Shown in pieces: positions 25,791-34,305 of a stretch of DNA of 58,618 bases (position 1 is its first letter; each line of letters opens with the position of its first letter). Below the pieces are notes generated by a model. It had not been told where the DNA came from and made no database searches. It saw nothing but the letters and a program-made list of their open reading frames with translations. Location of the stretch: contig CAZVXF010000008.1 in assembly GCA_964630875.1 (NCBI GenBank), positions 1-58,618 on the forward strand, written 5' to 3'. The stretch is from DAIDHZ01 sp035480255. GTDB taxonomy: Bacteria > Chlamydiota > Chlamydiia > Chlamydiales > SM23-39. Made by a program: the position numbers and the translations under genes.

Positions 25791-26648
25791 TTATTTCTTC
25801 TCATCGTGCGTTTCTTTTTTGCTCAAGATAGCCATCACTCCTCCAACGAGAATTAAAGCCGTTCCGGCAAGCGCTAAGATCGAGGGAGTCTCGTCAAAAA
25901 GCCACCATCCTAAAAGTCCACCAAAGGGAATCGCTAAATAATTCACAGCGCTAACCTTCGTTGACCCTGCGTATTTGAGTGAACGTGCATAACAATATTG
26001 AAAAAGGGCAGCAATAAGACCAATTAAACCAAGATTTATCCAAATAATCGGATTTGTAATGGGTTGCCAAAAATAAATCATCGGAAAGAAGGTGACTACG
26101 GTGATGATCACAAAGTAATGCGTCAAAATTTTCTCGATTGACTCTGTAATCGACAATTGTTTGATACCAATTTGGACAAAAGCACCGCAAAGCCCTCCAA
26201 ATAAACCAATGAGCGCGGCAATTAGATGAATATGACCGTCCGGATGCAAGATAATCACAACACCTAAAAATCCAATGAGCAAGGCCAGAATGCGTGTTTT
26301 TGTAACAACTTGTTTAAGCCAAAAGAAAATCACTACAGGCAGAAAAATTGGCGTTGTATTGCTAAATGTCAGCGCATCCATGATAGCCAAGTGATAGATT
26401 GAGTAGAGGAAGCAGGCCATTGTGAGAAGACCCGCAACAGCCCTAGGAGTATGCAACCGAATACTCGTTGGGGTAAGAATGACTCTTCTTTGCCATAAAG
26501 AAGGGAGAACAAATAGAGAACATATCGCAAAACGAAAAAAAAGAAGCGTTGTGACAGGAACTGGAGTATACCGCACTAAAATTGCACTCACAGCGCTCAA
26601 AGCAGCGGTTCCAACGGCAACAAGCAAACCATGATGCTCTTTATGCAT
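25791..26648 (-). CDS. EamA/DMT family permease
   Basis: A 285-residue inner-membrane protein with about ten hydrophobic helices in two EamA repeats, each ending in a conserved Pro/Gly pattern (FSNTTPIFLPVVIFFWLKQ; VNYLAIPFGGLLGWWLFDE). Members export amino acids, metabolites or drugs; the substrate cannot be deduced. Some DMT members in intracellular bacteria import S-adenosylmethionine. Short Lys/Glu tail. It converges with htrA. Confidence 0.85.
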   Translation of the reverse strand: MHKEHHGLLVAVGTAALSAVSAILVRYTPVPVTTLLFFRFAICSLFVLPSLWQRRVILTPTSIRLHTPRAVAGLLTMACFLYSIYHLAIMDALTFSNTTPIFLPVVIFFWLKQVVTKTRILALLIGFLGVVIILHPDGHIHLIAALIGLFGGLCGAFVQIGIKQLSITESIEKILTHYFVIITVVTFFPMIYFWQPITNPIIWINLGLIGLIAALFQYCYARSLKYAGSTKVSAVNYLAIPFGGLLGWWLFDETPSILALAGTALILVGGVMAILSKKETHDEKK

Positions 26649-26660
26649 ATTAGACCACGA

Positions 26661-27032
26661 TTAACCTTTGATTTTCTGTAAGCGATCTAAGACAACGCGC
26701 GCTTCAAAGGCTTCAGGGGATGGCCCATTTTCTACAATCTGCTGAAGAATTTCCCTTTCTTTAAGAAAAAAATTTTTCGATCCCTTTTCCATCTGTTTTT
26801 CAATCATCGTGAGCTGTGATTGTTGAATTTCCGAAGCTAAATGGTCGACTTCGTCGCTCGCGACCTTCAGATTTCTTTGAGCATATTCGAGTTTTTTTTG
26901 CAAAATAGCGATTCTTTGTTTTTGTTTTGTCAAAGGCATCGCCTGCACAACATTTTGATTTTCTCCAAGATGAAAACCCTGAGTCATGCATCCTGAGAAA
27001 ATGATACTAAGGACAATCAAAAACCTCTTCAT
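26661..27032 (-). CDS. coiled-coil lipoprotein
   Basis: A 123-residue protein with a lipoprotein signal: MKRFLIVLSIIFSGC (lipobox FSGC, Cys15). The mature part is mostly coiled coil (QKQRIAILQKKLEYAQRNLK through LASEIQQSQLTMIEKQMEK). Its ATG immediately follows the stop codon of the site-2 protease gene, so the two are cotranscribed. No named family recognised. Confidence 0.75.
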   Translation of the reverse strand: MKRFLIVLSIIFSGCMTQGFHLGENQNVVQAMPLTKQKQRIAILQKKLEYAQRNLKVASDEVDHLASEIQQSQLTMIEKQMEKGSKNFFLKEREILQQIVENGPSPEAFEARVVLDRLQKIKG

Positions 27033-28184
27033 CTAAGACCTCATCTGATCAACAAATTCATTAAACTGGCGAGACGTCTTTAGCGCTACAAAAATCTCTT
27101 CTTGAAGGATTTTTTCTAAGTTGACATCTCCATGTTTCCAGGCAGTTTGCAACCATCCGCCGGCAAGTTTTGGTTCTTTGAGTCGTGCAAACGCTCTTGC
27201 GTTGCGAAGAGCCACTTCTTTTGTAGATTGGATTTGATAGCAGCTACTTGATAGCTTGGCAACGAGCTTGTCATTCATAAATTCTTCAGCAAGCTTCTGC
27301 ATCACACATTTCGTTTCATCGGACAAGTGATCCTGCTCTGGAAGCATCAGCTCGTAGGCCTCTTTGCGCTCTCCCTCTTTCACTTTGATGAGCGCAAGAT
27401 ACTGCCGAGCAGCCGCTGCAAGTACGCCTCGTTTCGTCTTCTCTAGAACCTTTGCAAAAGCTTCCTTTGCAACATCTGCTTGCCCTTCTCTCAGAGCCAT
27501 TTCACCGGATTGAAGAATTTTTTTTGTCTCCTCGTCGCGGTCAAAACCGGTAGCATAGCGACTTTGGCGCCAAAGATCAAAGCTTTGAAAAGCAAACAGG
27601 AAAAATAAGGCGCCCGCTAAAAACATCTGGACCATAAAAAAAGCAAAAGCAAAAACAGCGGAAAGAATCGCGCCGATCAATAAGGATGCTTTAAACCCTT
27701 TAATGCCAAAATTTGCCTCTAAAACAATGCGTAAAAGCTGCCCTCCATCGAGAGGAACAACCGGTAAAAGATTCACAACAGTCCAAAATACATTTGCAAG
27801 AGCCGTCATTTTTAAGATCGCTGTCGGTAAGGGCGACCAATGAAATTGTAAAAGCAAAGTCGCAATCACATACAATAAAAAACCAAATAGAGGTCCATTG
27901 AAAACGATGAGAAATTGTTGCCAAAACTTCAATTTTGGACCATCAAAGGAGGTCACTCCGCCCATTGCAACCAGCTGAATACGCGCTTTTTGCTTAAAGA
28001 AAACCGAAGTTAAGGCATGTCCATATTCGTGAATCAATACAGAAAAGAAAATGATTCCTATCCAAATGAACATCCACAAAAAAGAGCCTGCAGAGTTAAT
28101 CCATCCAATGAATGCCGCAAGAACCCAAAAAAAGGGATGTATTGCGATCGGGATTCTTCCTGGAATTTCTATCATAGTTTTCAA
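27033..28184 (-). CDS. site-2 protease-like M50 metallopeptidase
   Basis: A 383-residue intramembrane zinc protease. Zinc ligands are in IHEYGHAL (H52, E53, H56) and LDGGQLL (D146). Membrane helices fill residues 15-210. There is no PDZ domain; the cytoplasmic C-terminal 170 residues are helical and TPR-like (GEMALREGQADVAKEAFAKVLE). This is the SpoIVFB-like branch, which cleaves membrane-bound regulators. The start codon is 27 bp from that of ftsY on the other strand. Confidence 0.82.
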   Translation of the reverse strand: MKTMIEIPGRIPIAIHPFFWVLAAFIGWINSAGSFLWMFIWIGIIFFSVLIHEYGHALTSVFFKQKARIQLVAMGGVTSFDGPKLKFWQQFLIVFNGPLFGFLLYVIATLLLQFHWSPLPTAILKMTALANVFWTVVNLLPVVPLDGGQLLRIVLEANFGIKGFKASLLIGAILSAVFAFAFFMVQMFLAGALFFLFAFQSFDLWRQSRYATGFDRDEETKKILQSGEMALREGQADVAKEAFAKVLEKTKRGVLAAAARQYLALIKVKEGERKEAYELMLPEQDHLSDETKCVMQKLAEEFMNDKLVAKLSSSCYQIQSTKEVALRNARAFARLKEPKLAGGWLQTAWKHGDVNLEKILQEEIFVALKTSRQFNEFVDQMRS

Positions 28185-28211
28185 ACAATCTTTCTGATAG
28201 ACTTACACCGT

Positions 28212-29099
28212 ATGTTAAATTTTATCAAAAAGATTTTTTCACCATTCGCTAAAATTAAATCGCAATTGGGCGCAAAAATTCGCTTCCTATTTTCTCGCGG
28301 TGTGGATGAGTCGACCATTGAGCATTTAGAACAAATTTTTTATGAAGCCGATCTTGGCGCAAAAGTATCCACTGAACTTGCTGAAAAAATTCGTCGCCAA
28401 AAACCAGAACCTAAAACAATTATTCCTTTCATCAAGTCAGAACTACAGAAAATTTTTACATCTCTACCTCCAGTTTCTCTTCAATCTCCCCATGTCATTT
28501 TAATTGTAGGCGTGAATGGAAGCGGAAAAACAACGAGCATTGCAAAACTTGCGCGCCACTACAAAAAACAAGGCAAAAAAGTACTGATTGCTGCTGGAGA
28601 TACGTTCCGAGCAGCAGCCGTTGAACAACTTGAAGCCTGGGCCAAAAGAATCGATGTAGACATTGTGAAATCGCAAACGTTTGCAGATCCATCAGCTGTT
28701 GCCTTTGATGCTTTGAGTGCAGCCAAAGCGCGGAATACAGATATCGTCCTCATTGATACAGCAGGTCGACTGCAGAACAAAACCGATTTGATGCACGAAC
28801 TTGCAAAATTGCGCAGAGTCTGTCAAAAACAGATCCCCGACTCCCCTCACGAAACTCTACTCGTCATTGATGGAACAGTGGGTCAAAATGCCCTTGATCA
28901 AGCGCGCGTTTTCCATGAATTTACACCCATTACCGGAATTATCCTCACAAAACTTGATGGTTCTGCAAAAGGTGGAATCGCAGTCTCCATCCAAAAGGAA
29001 CTCAATATCCCAATTCGTTGGGTCGGTATGGGAGAGGCTGAAGAAGATCTCTTCCCTTTTGATGTGGATGCCTATCTAGATGCCTTATTAAAAGAATGA
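28212..29099 (+). CDS. ftsY: signal recognition particle receptor FtsY
   Basis: Docks SRP-bound ribosomes at the membrane. The 295-residue protein has an N domain and the GTPase G domain with GVNGSGKTTSIAKLA, DTFRAAAVEQLEAW, IDTAGRLQNK and TKLDGSAKGG. The acidic A domain found in E. coli FtsY is absent, as in many short FtsY forms. ATG 28212 (MLNFIKKIFSPF) is used because the amphipathic N-terminus fits; the open frame upstream overlaps the divergent protease gene. Confidence 0.93.
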   Translation: MLNFIKKIFSPFAKIKSQLGAKIRFLFSRGVDESTIEHLEQIFYEADLGAKVSTELAEKIRRQKPEPKTIIPFIKSELQKIFTSLPPVSLQSPHVILIVGVNGSGKTTSIAKLARHYKKQGKKVLIAAGDTFRAAAVEQLEAWAKRIDVDIVKSQTFADPSAVAFDALSAAKARNTDIVLIDTAGRLQNKTDLMHELAKLRRVCQKQIPDSPHETLLVIDGTVGQNALDQARVFHEFTPITGIILTKLDGSAKGGIAVSIQKELNIPIRWVGMGEAEEDLFPFDVDAYLDALLKE

Positions 29100-29193
29100 A
29101 CGATGACCATTACAAAACCGGAGCTAAATCAATTTACGAATTTATCCTTTAATCAAAAAAATAAAAAATGTTAAAAAGTTCTCATGAAGCGCC

Positions 29194-29631
29194 TTAACCT
29201 TCGAGCATTTCGAATGCCAATTCTTTGGCAATTTTGCCATCGACACCATTGTTGATTTTCATCACACCTTTCATCACAAGGCCAAGTTCTTTTCTTGTTT
29301 TCGCGCCCGTTTCAAGAATCGCTTGAGCAACAATTTTTCGTGTCTCTTCAAGATTTGGACTTTTAGGCAAAAATTCTTGAATGATTTGCAGTTCGACTTT
29401 TAAAGGCTCTGCAATATCCATTCGATTTGCACTTTGCGCTTGTTCTAATGACTCTTGGAGATTTCCATAATATGTTTTAAAGATTTTGATCACTTCGCTA
29501 TCTGGCAAACTGGCGCGCGCATCGACTGCCAAGATTTTTGCTTTTAGCATACGGAGCGTTGTGAGTCTCAATTGATCACGATTTCGCATCGCTTCTTTAA
29601 TTTGGTCATTGACCTGTTCAATAATTGCCAT
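29194..29631 (-). CDS. yqeY: GatB/YqeY domain protein
   Basis: A 145-residue protein of the YqeY family: DQIKEAMRNRDQLRLTTLRMLKAKI at the start and the tail domain (FLPKSPNLEETRKIVAQAI, KELGLVMKGVMK) that resembles the C-terminus of GatB, the tRNA-dependent amidotransferase subunit. Family members may bind tRNA, but the role is not defined. Single-gene unit, divergent from 29757. Confidence 0.88.
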   Translation of the reverse strand: MAIIEQVNDQIKEAMRNRDQLRLTTLRMLKAKILAVDARASLPDSEVIKIFKTYYGNLQESLEQAQSANRMDIAEPLKVELQIIQEFLPKSPNLEETRKIVAQAILETGAKTRKELGLVMKGVMKINNGVDGKIAKELAFEMLEG

Positions 29632-29756
29632 AGGATCTCCAGTTAAGATAAGGATAAAGAGGTATTTAAATTATTCGCAATGTTCAAAATCAGCAAAATC
29701 TGCTACGCTTTACGGCGCTCGCTTAGGCTATGTGCATTTTAATGTGAAAAAATTGT

Positions 29757-30245
29757 ATGAAAAATACAGATTCGTGGTTTCAATTCTCTCCGCGTCTAGA
29801 TATGATCGCAAGACGCTCTTTAGCCTTATGTTTTATCCTTGAAGAGTTGATCAAAGAAAAGAAAAATTACGACTGTTTAAGTTATTACTGCGAAAACCTC
29901 ACGAACGAAGATGCACTTCACAAAGAAATAATGAACTTAAAAATTGCAAAACTTGCAGGTAAAGCGGAACAAATTTCTTCTTTTTTCTTGGCTCTCATGC
30001 CTTTTCTTTTTCAATCGCGAACGGATGAAAATATTCTCATAAAACTTCTTGAGATTAAAGATGCTTTAAATCAAAAATTAGGCCCAAATTCCATTGAAAA
30101 TCTTCTCTCCAGTTTTTCTCCTTTAGGATTGACTTATGTAAAAACAATCGTTTCAGAAGGGTTAACTCGGAGGGGTTTCACCTCTTTTCTTGCAGAAAAA
30201 GAGCATTTAATGAATACGATTGAGTCATGTCCTACGCAAGTTTAA
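29757..30245 (+). CDS. hypothetical helical protein upstream of priA
   Basis: A 162-residue soluble, mainly helical protein with a Leu-rich middle (SSFFLALMPFLFQSRTDENILIKLLEIKDAL). No signal peptide or known motif. Its 3' end overlaps the next gene by 19 bp, so it is the first gene of a run ending at the alcohol dehydrogenase. I do not recognise the family. Confidence 0.65.
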   Translation: MKNTDSWFQFSPRLDMIARRSLALCFILEELIKEKKNYDCLSYYCENLTNEDALHKEIMNLKIAKLAGKAEQISSFFLALMPFLFQSRTDENILIKLLEIKDALNQKLGPNSIENLLSSFSPLGLTYVKTIVSEGLTRRGFTSFLAEKEHLMNTIESCPTQV

Positions 30246-31159
30246 TTCGAGACACTCTAGAACTTCTAAAAGAAGAATCGACCATTTTAGCATCGCAAGA
30301 AGATGCGCAGTATTTTCGAACAATTCTCAAAAAATCGATTCTAGCTCCGGTAGTTATTCCATCGATCAAAAAAAAAGTTGCGCAAGACACGGAAACTGCA
30401 CAAATTTCAAGTCTAGAGCAAGCAACCGTTGCCTATGGACAAGACGCGAATGAAGACAAAAAAATTGTTGCAGAATTGCCACAGTCAGACTCAACTGTAT
30501 TTTTGATCAATGGTTCTACGCAAACTCCAAAAGTCAATCAACTGGTTGTTTTAGAAGTGGCGCCAAAAATCACTGTTCATCAAGAACCACCTGCACTGCC
30601 TCCTTCGATCCCACCGAAAAAAACACAAGATGTTCCTCTAGTTGCTTGGAGAAGCGAGTCAACAATTTCTATAGAGCCAGTCAATTTTTCTCATTTAAAA
30701 GCAATCTATCAAAGACTCTTTCCTCAGATGCCTTTGATTCAGACAACCCCAGCAGATGATCAGGCAAAAAAAATTGCCAATCGATGGAAAACAAAAAATC
30801 AAGCTGCACCGATATCGATTTTATACTTTAGTGAACCTGGCCCCCAAAAAGAACTTTTGATAGCAATCACTAAAGCAATCGATGTCTACTTTGGTCCCGC
30901 ACGCTTAATTCAAGCAGAGACCATAGAAAAAGAAAAACAATGGGAAACATTTCTCTCGAGTTCAGCGCTCAAACTCGTGATTGCTTGCGATTATACTCTG
31001 TGGCAGTTGACTGATCTGATGCAATATTTTAAAGAAAAGCCTTCAAGAACCCTTAAAAATGTTCCTCTTTTTCTTTTGCCTGACCTATCGTTATATCTAA
31101 AAGATCCATCATTGAAAAGATCGCTGTGGAAAGCGATTCAGAGAAACGTATGTTCGTAA
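30227..31159 (+). CDS. hypothetical protein preceding priA
   Basis: A 310-residue protein. Residues 1-35 are helical, 60-160 are low-complexity with a Pro-rich linker (PPALPPSIPPKK near 125-136), and 165-310 form a globular alpha/beta domain (ISILYFSEPGPQKELLIAI, LVIACDYTLWQL, VPLFLLPDLSLYL). The domain pattern is reminiscent of an NTPase-like fold but lacks a Walker A. Genes of unknown function sit upstream of priA in Chlamydia too. Overlaps priA by 10 bp. Confidence 0.65.
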   Translation: MSYASLIRDTLELLKEESTILASQEDAQYFRTILKKSILAPVVIPSIKKKVAQDTETAQISSLEQATVAYGQDANEDKKIVAELPQSDSTVFLINGSTQTPKVNQLVVLEVAPKITVHQEPPALPPSIPPKKTQDVPLVAWRSESTISIEPVNFSHLKAIYQRLFPQMPLIQTTPADDQAKKIANRWKTKNQAAPISILYFSEPGPQKELLIAITKAIDVYFGPARLIQAETIEKEKQWETFLSSSALKLVIACDYTLWQLTDLMQYFKEKPSRTLKNVPLFLLPDLSLYLKDPSLKRSLWKAIQRNVCS

Positions 31160-33321
31160 CTGTTTATCTAGATCAGAGTTTGCAAAAACCTCTTGATTAC
31201 GCAGTTCCAAAGGACACGATCGTCCAAGTAGGAATGAGAGTTGAAGTACCTTTAAAGACGCGCACTGCAAAAGGAACAATTGCGACCATCAAAACCCATT
31301 CTAGCTTTTCTGAGGTAAAAGAGATCATTCGAGTTCTTTCTCCTCAAGGAGAACTTTCAGCTAGCCAGTGGAAACTTGCTGAATGGATGTCGCATTACTA
31401 CGCAACTTCTCTTCAAAAAGTACTCAAATGTTTTATCCCCCCGAATATTCGACGGGACGTAAAAGAGAAAAGCCAGAAGTTGTTCACACTTGCAAAAACG
31501 CACAAAGAAACGTTGGAAGAATGTAGCCATTTACGGATTCAAAGCCCAAAACAAGCAGATGTTCTCGAGCTTCTGCTGCAATTTCCAAAAGGAGTCTTTT
31601 TTTCTCATATCAAAGAAAAGATTTCGGTCAGCGCTTTGCAAACTCTTGTGAAAAAAAAATGGATTCAAGAGCAAAATCTTCCCTTCAGCGATATTCTAGA
31701 AGAGGAATTCTTCCCATCATCACCTAAAACTTTAAACGAAGAGCAGGAAAAAACGCTCGATTCCATTCGAGAAAATCTAGACAAGAAAATTTTTTCAGCT
31801 CATCTGATTTATGGAATCACAGGAAGCGGAAAAACAGAAGTCTATTTACAAGCTATCGCAAAGGCCTTGGAACTGGGTAAAAGCGCGATGCTGCTTGTTC
31901 CTGAGGTTGCGCTTACCTCACAAACAATTGAGCGATTTAAAGCCCGTTTCCCTCATAAAATTGCCATACTTCATCACAAAAGAAGTCTTGGAGAGAGAAC
32001 GACTGCTTGGGAGGATTTGCGCTCTGGCAAAATTCAGATTGTCGTAGGTGCGCGCTCTGCCATTTTTTGTCCTATCCAAAATTTGGGGTTGATCATTATT
32101 GACGAAGAGCACGATGGCTCTTACAAACAAAGCGATGAAATGCCCTGTTATCAGGGAAGAGATGTGGCCGTCATGCGCGCCCATTTTGAGAACTGCTGCG
32201 TTATTTTAGGAAGCGCAACGCCGTCGATCGAATCCCGCTATAACGCAAAGCTTGGGAAATACCATCTTCATGAATTGCGCGCTCGTGCTACGAAAGCAAC
32301 TCTTCCCAAAGTCCACATCATCGATATGAAAATGGCAATGGAGCGCAATGGTGGATTCACCCATTTTTCAAGCGAACTTCTCAATGCTATGAAAGATCGA
32401 CTTGAAAAAGGAGAACAAACACTTTTGCTTCTGAATAAGCGAGGGTTTCATCGAATGCAACTATGCAAAAGTTGCCGTAGCATTGTGAAATGTCCGCATT
32501 GCGATCTATCCCTTACATTTCATCGAGAAGCAAACCTTCTCAAATGCCATTTTTGCAACTATGGACTTCCCCCTTATCGCGATTGTCCATCCTGCCACAA
32601 ACCAGAACTCGAATTTAAAGGATTTGGAACAGAACATGTAGAGCGCTCTTTGCATGCTATTTTGCCGAATGTTCGCACTCTGAGAATGGATCGAGATACG
32701 ATCCAAAAAAAACACGATCATGAAGAAATTTTTAAACAATTTCGCGCTCACAAAGCAGACGTACTGATTGGGACTCAAATGATTGCAAAAGGCTTTCATT
32801 TCCCATCTGTCACTCTGGTGGGCATCTTGAACATCGATGCATCCTTGACCATTCCTGATTTTCGCTCTCCTGAACACGTATTTCAACTGTTGATTCAAGT
32901 CGCAGGACGTGCCGGCCGCGCTGAAATCCCAGGCGAAGTCTACTTACAAACCTTTATGCCCGATCATCCAGTCATCAAAAAAGCACAGATGCAAGACTAT
33001 GACGCATTTTATAATGATGAAATTGAAGAAAGAAAATCATTCAATTATCCACCATTTTCACATCTAGCAAAACTCACTTTCTCCGATACAAATTCTGAGA
33101 TCGCTCAAAGAAATGCAGAAAATGCTCATGCATTTCTCAAAAAAGAACTCCCTTCAACTGCACAGATCTTCCCTGTAGTCCCAGCGGGTCACCCAAAAAT
33201 CAAAGATCTTTATCGTTTCCAAATACTGATCAAAACACCTAAAATCGGAAACATCGCAAATATATTGCAGAATATCCAAGGCGCAAAAATTGACACAGAT
33301 CCCAACTCTACATTCTTCTAA
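31150..33321 (+). CDS. priA: primosomal protein N' (replication restart helicase)
   Basis: Reloads the replisome at stalled forks. The N-terminal DNA-binding domain (residues 1-180) precedes the helicase core: ITGSGKTEVYLQ (Walker A), IDEEHDGSYKQ (Walker B) and VGARSAIF, then a zinc-binding region with paired Cys (CKSCRSIVKCPHC, CHFCNYG, CPSC) and QVAGRAGR. Length 723, typical. ATG 31150 (MFVTVYLDQ) is chosen; an upstream GTG at 31126 would add eight residues. Confidence 0.93.
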   Translation: MFVTVYLDQSLQKPLDYAVPKDTIVQVGMRVEVPLKTRTAKGTIATIKTHSSFSEVKEIIRVLSPQGELSASQWKLAEWMSHYYATSLQKVLKCFIPPNIRRDVKEKSQKLFTLAKTHKETLEECSHLRIQSPKQADVLELLLQFPKGVFFSHIKEKISVSALQTLVKKKWIQEQNLPFSDILEEEFFPSSPKTLNEEQEKTLDSIRENLDKKIFSAHLIYGITGSGKTEVYLQAIAKALELGKSAMLLVPEVALTSQTIERFKARFPHKIAILHHKRSLGERTTAWEDLRSGKIQIVVGARSAIFCPIQNLGLIIIDEEHDGSYKQSDEMPCYQGRDVAVMRAHFENCCVILGSATPSIESRYNAKLGKYHLHELRARATKATLPKVHIIDMKMAMERNGGFTHFSSELLNAMKDRLEKGEQTLLLLNKRGFHRMQLCKSCRSIVKCPHCDLSLTFHREANLLKCHFCNYGLPPYRDCPSCHKPELEFKGFGTEHVERSLHAILPNVRTLRMDRDTIQKKHDHEEIFKQFRAHKADVLIGTQMIAKGFHFPSVTLVGILNIDASLTIPDFRSPEHVFQLLIQVAGRAGRAEIPGEVYLQTFMPDHPVIKKAQMQDYDAFYNDEIEERKSFNYPPFSHLAKLTFSDTNSEIAQRNAENAHAFLKKELPSTAQIFPVVPAGHPKIKDLYRFQILIKTPKIGNIANILQNIQGAKIDTDPNSTFF

Positions 33322-34294
33322 AGGGTACGCAGCTTTTGACCCAGGACATGAACTCCAACCGTTCGCATACAATTTACCAGAATTACAACCTCATGAGATT
33401 CTTGTAAAAATTTCTCACTGCGGACTTTGCCATACCGATCTTTATATGATCAATAATGATTGGAAGCGATCCTCCTATCCCCTTGTTCCTGGGCATGAAA
33501 TTATCGGCCACGTTGTAGAAAAAGGAGCTCTTGCTACCCAAAATATGAACGATCGTGTCGGTGTAGGATGGATTCATTCTACGTGTCAACAGTGTCATGA
33601 ATGCAGATCGGGTCAACCAAATATCTGTCTCAATAAAACATCCACCTATTCTCAAGGACGCTTTGGTGGCTTTGCAACACACATGATTGCAGATAGTCGA
33701 TTTTCTTTTCTGATTCCAGAAAAGCTAGATTCCGCACATGCAGCGCCCCTTCTTTGTGCGGGTTCAACCGTATATGCACCTTTGACACGATACGAAATGC
33801 AACAAGTCGCAGTGATTGGAATAGGCGGTCTTGGGCATTTAGCGATTCAATTTGCAAATGCATTAGGGTATGAAGTATCAGCTCTCTCTCATTCCACATC
33901 CAAAGAAAAAGATGCCCATTTATTAGGAGCCGCATCTTTTTACACATTCCAAAATCCACCCAAACCTTTGTCATTTGATTTTATTCTCTGCACTGGGGAT
34001 GCTCCATTGGACTGGAACCAAATCCTTACATTCTTAAAACCCAACGGAATTCTGTGTTTTGTCAGCCGACCACCTGAAGGTATTACATTTGACCCAAAGA
34101 ATCTTGTATCCGCACAAAGAACAATCTGCGGAAGTAATAACGCAAGCATCGAAGAAATGAAAGAAATGCTCTCCTTTGCTGCTGAAAATAACATTCGTCC
34201 TTGGATTGAAGAGCTGCCGCTTTCACAGATCAATTTAGCAATCGAAAAGCTGAAAAAAAATGAAGCTCGCTATCGCATTGTTTGTAAAATATGA
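33290..34294 (+). CDS. zinc-dependent alcohol dehydrogenase (CAD/YahK type)
   Basis: A 334-residue medium-chain dehydrogenase. Catalytic zinc ligands are in HCGLCHTDLY and PGHEIIGHV, the structural zinc Cys in CQQCHECRSGQPNIC, and the nucleotide site is VIGIGGLGHLAIQFA. Such enzymes reduce aldehydes with NADPH. The only reasonable start is TTG 33290, which overlaps the priA 3' end by 32 bp. Substrate unknown. Confidence 0.85.
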   Translation: MTQIPTLHSSKGYAAFDPGHELQPFAYNLPELQPHEILVKISHCGLCHTDLYMINNDWKRSSYPLVPGHEIIGHVVEKGALATQNMNDRVGVGWIHSTCQQCHECRSGQPNICLNKTSTYSQGRFGGFATHMIADSRFSFLIPEKLDSAHAAPLLCAGSTVYAPLTRYEMQQVAVIGIGGLGHLAIQFANALGYEVSALSHSTSKEKDAHLLGAASFYTFQNPPKPLSFDFILCTGDAPLDWNQILTFLKPNGILCFVSRPPEGITFDPKNLVSAQRTICGSNNASIEEMKEMLSFAAENNIRPWIEELPLSQINLAIEKLKKNEARYRIVCKI

Positions 34295-34305
34295 TGCAAT
34301 TGAGG

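Noticed and set aside
28017..28211. N-terminal extension of ftsY
   Set aside because: Runs antisense through the start of the M50 protease gene and does not resemble FtsY; ATG 28212 fits better.
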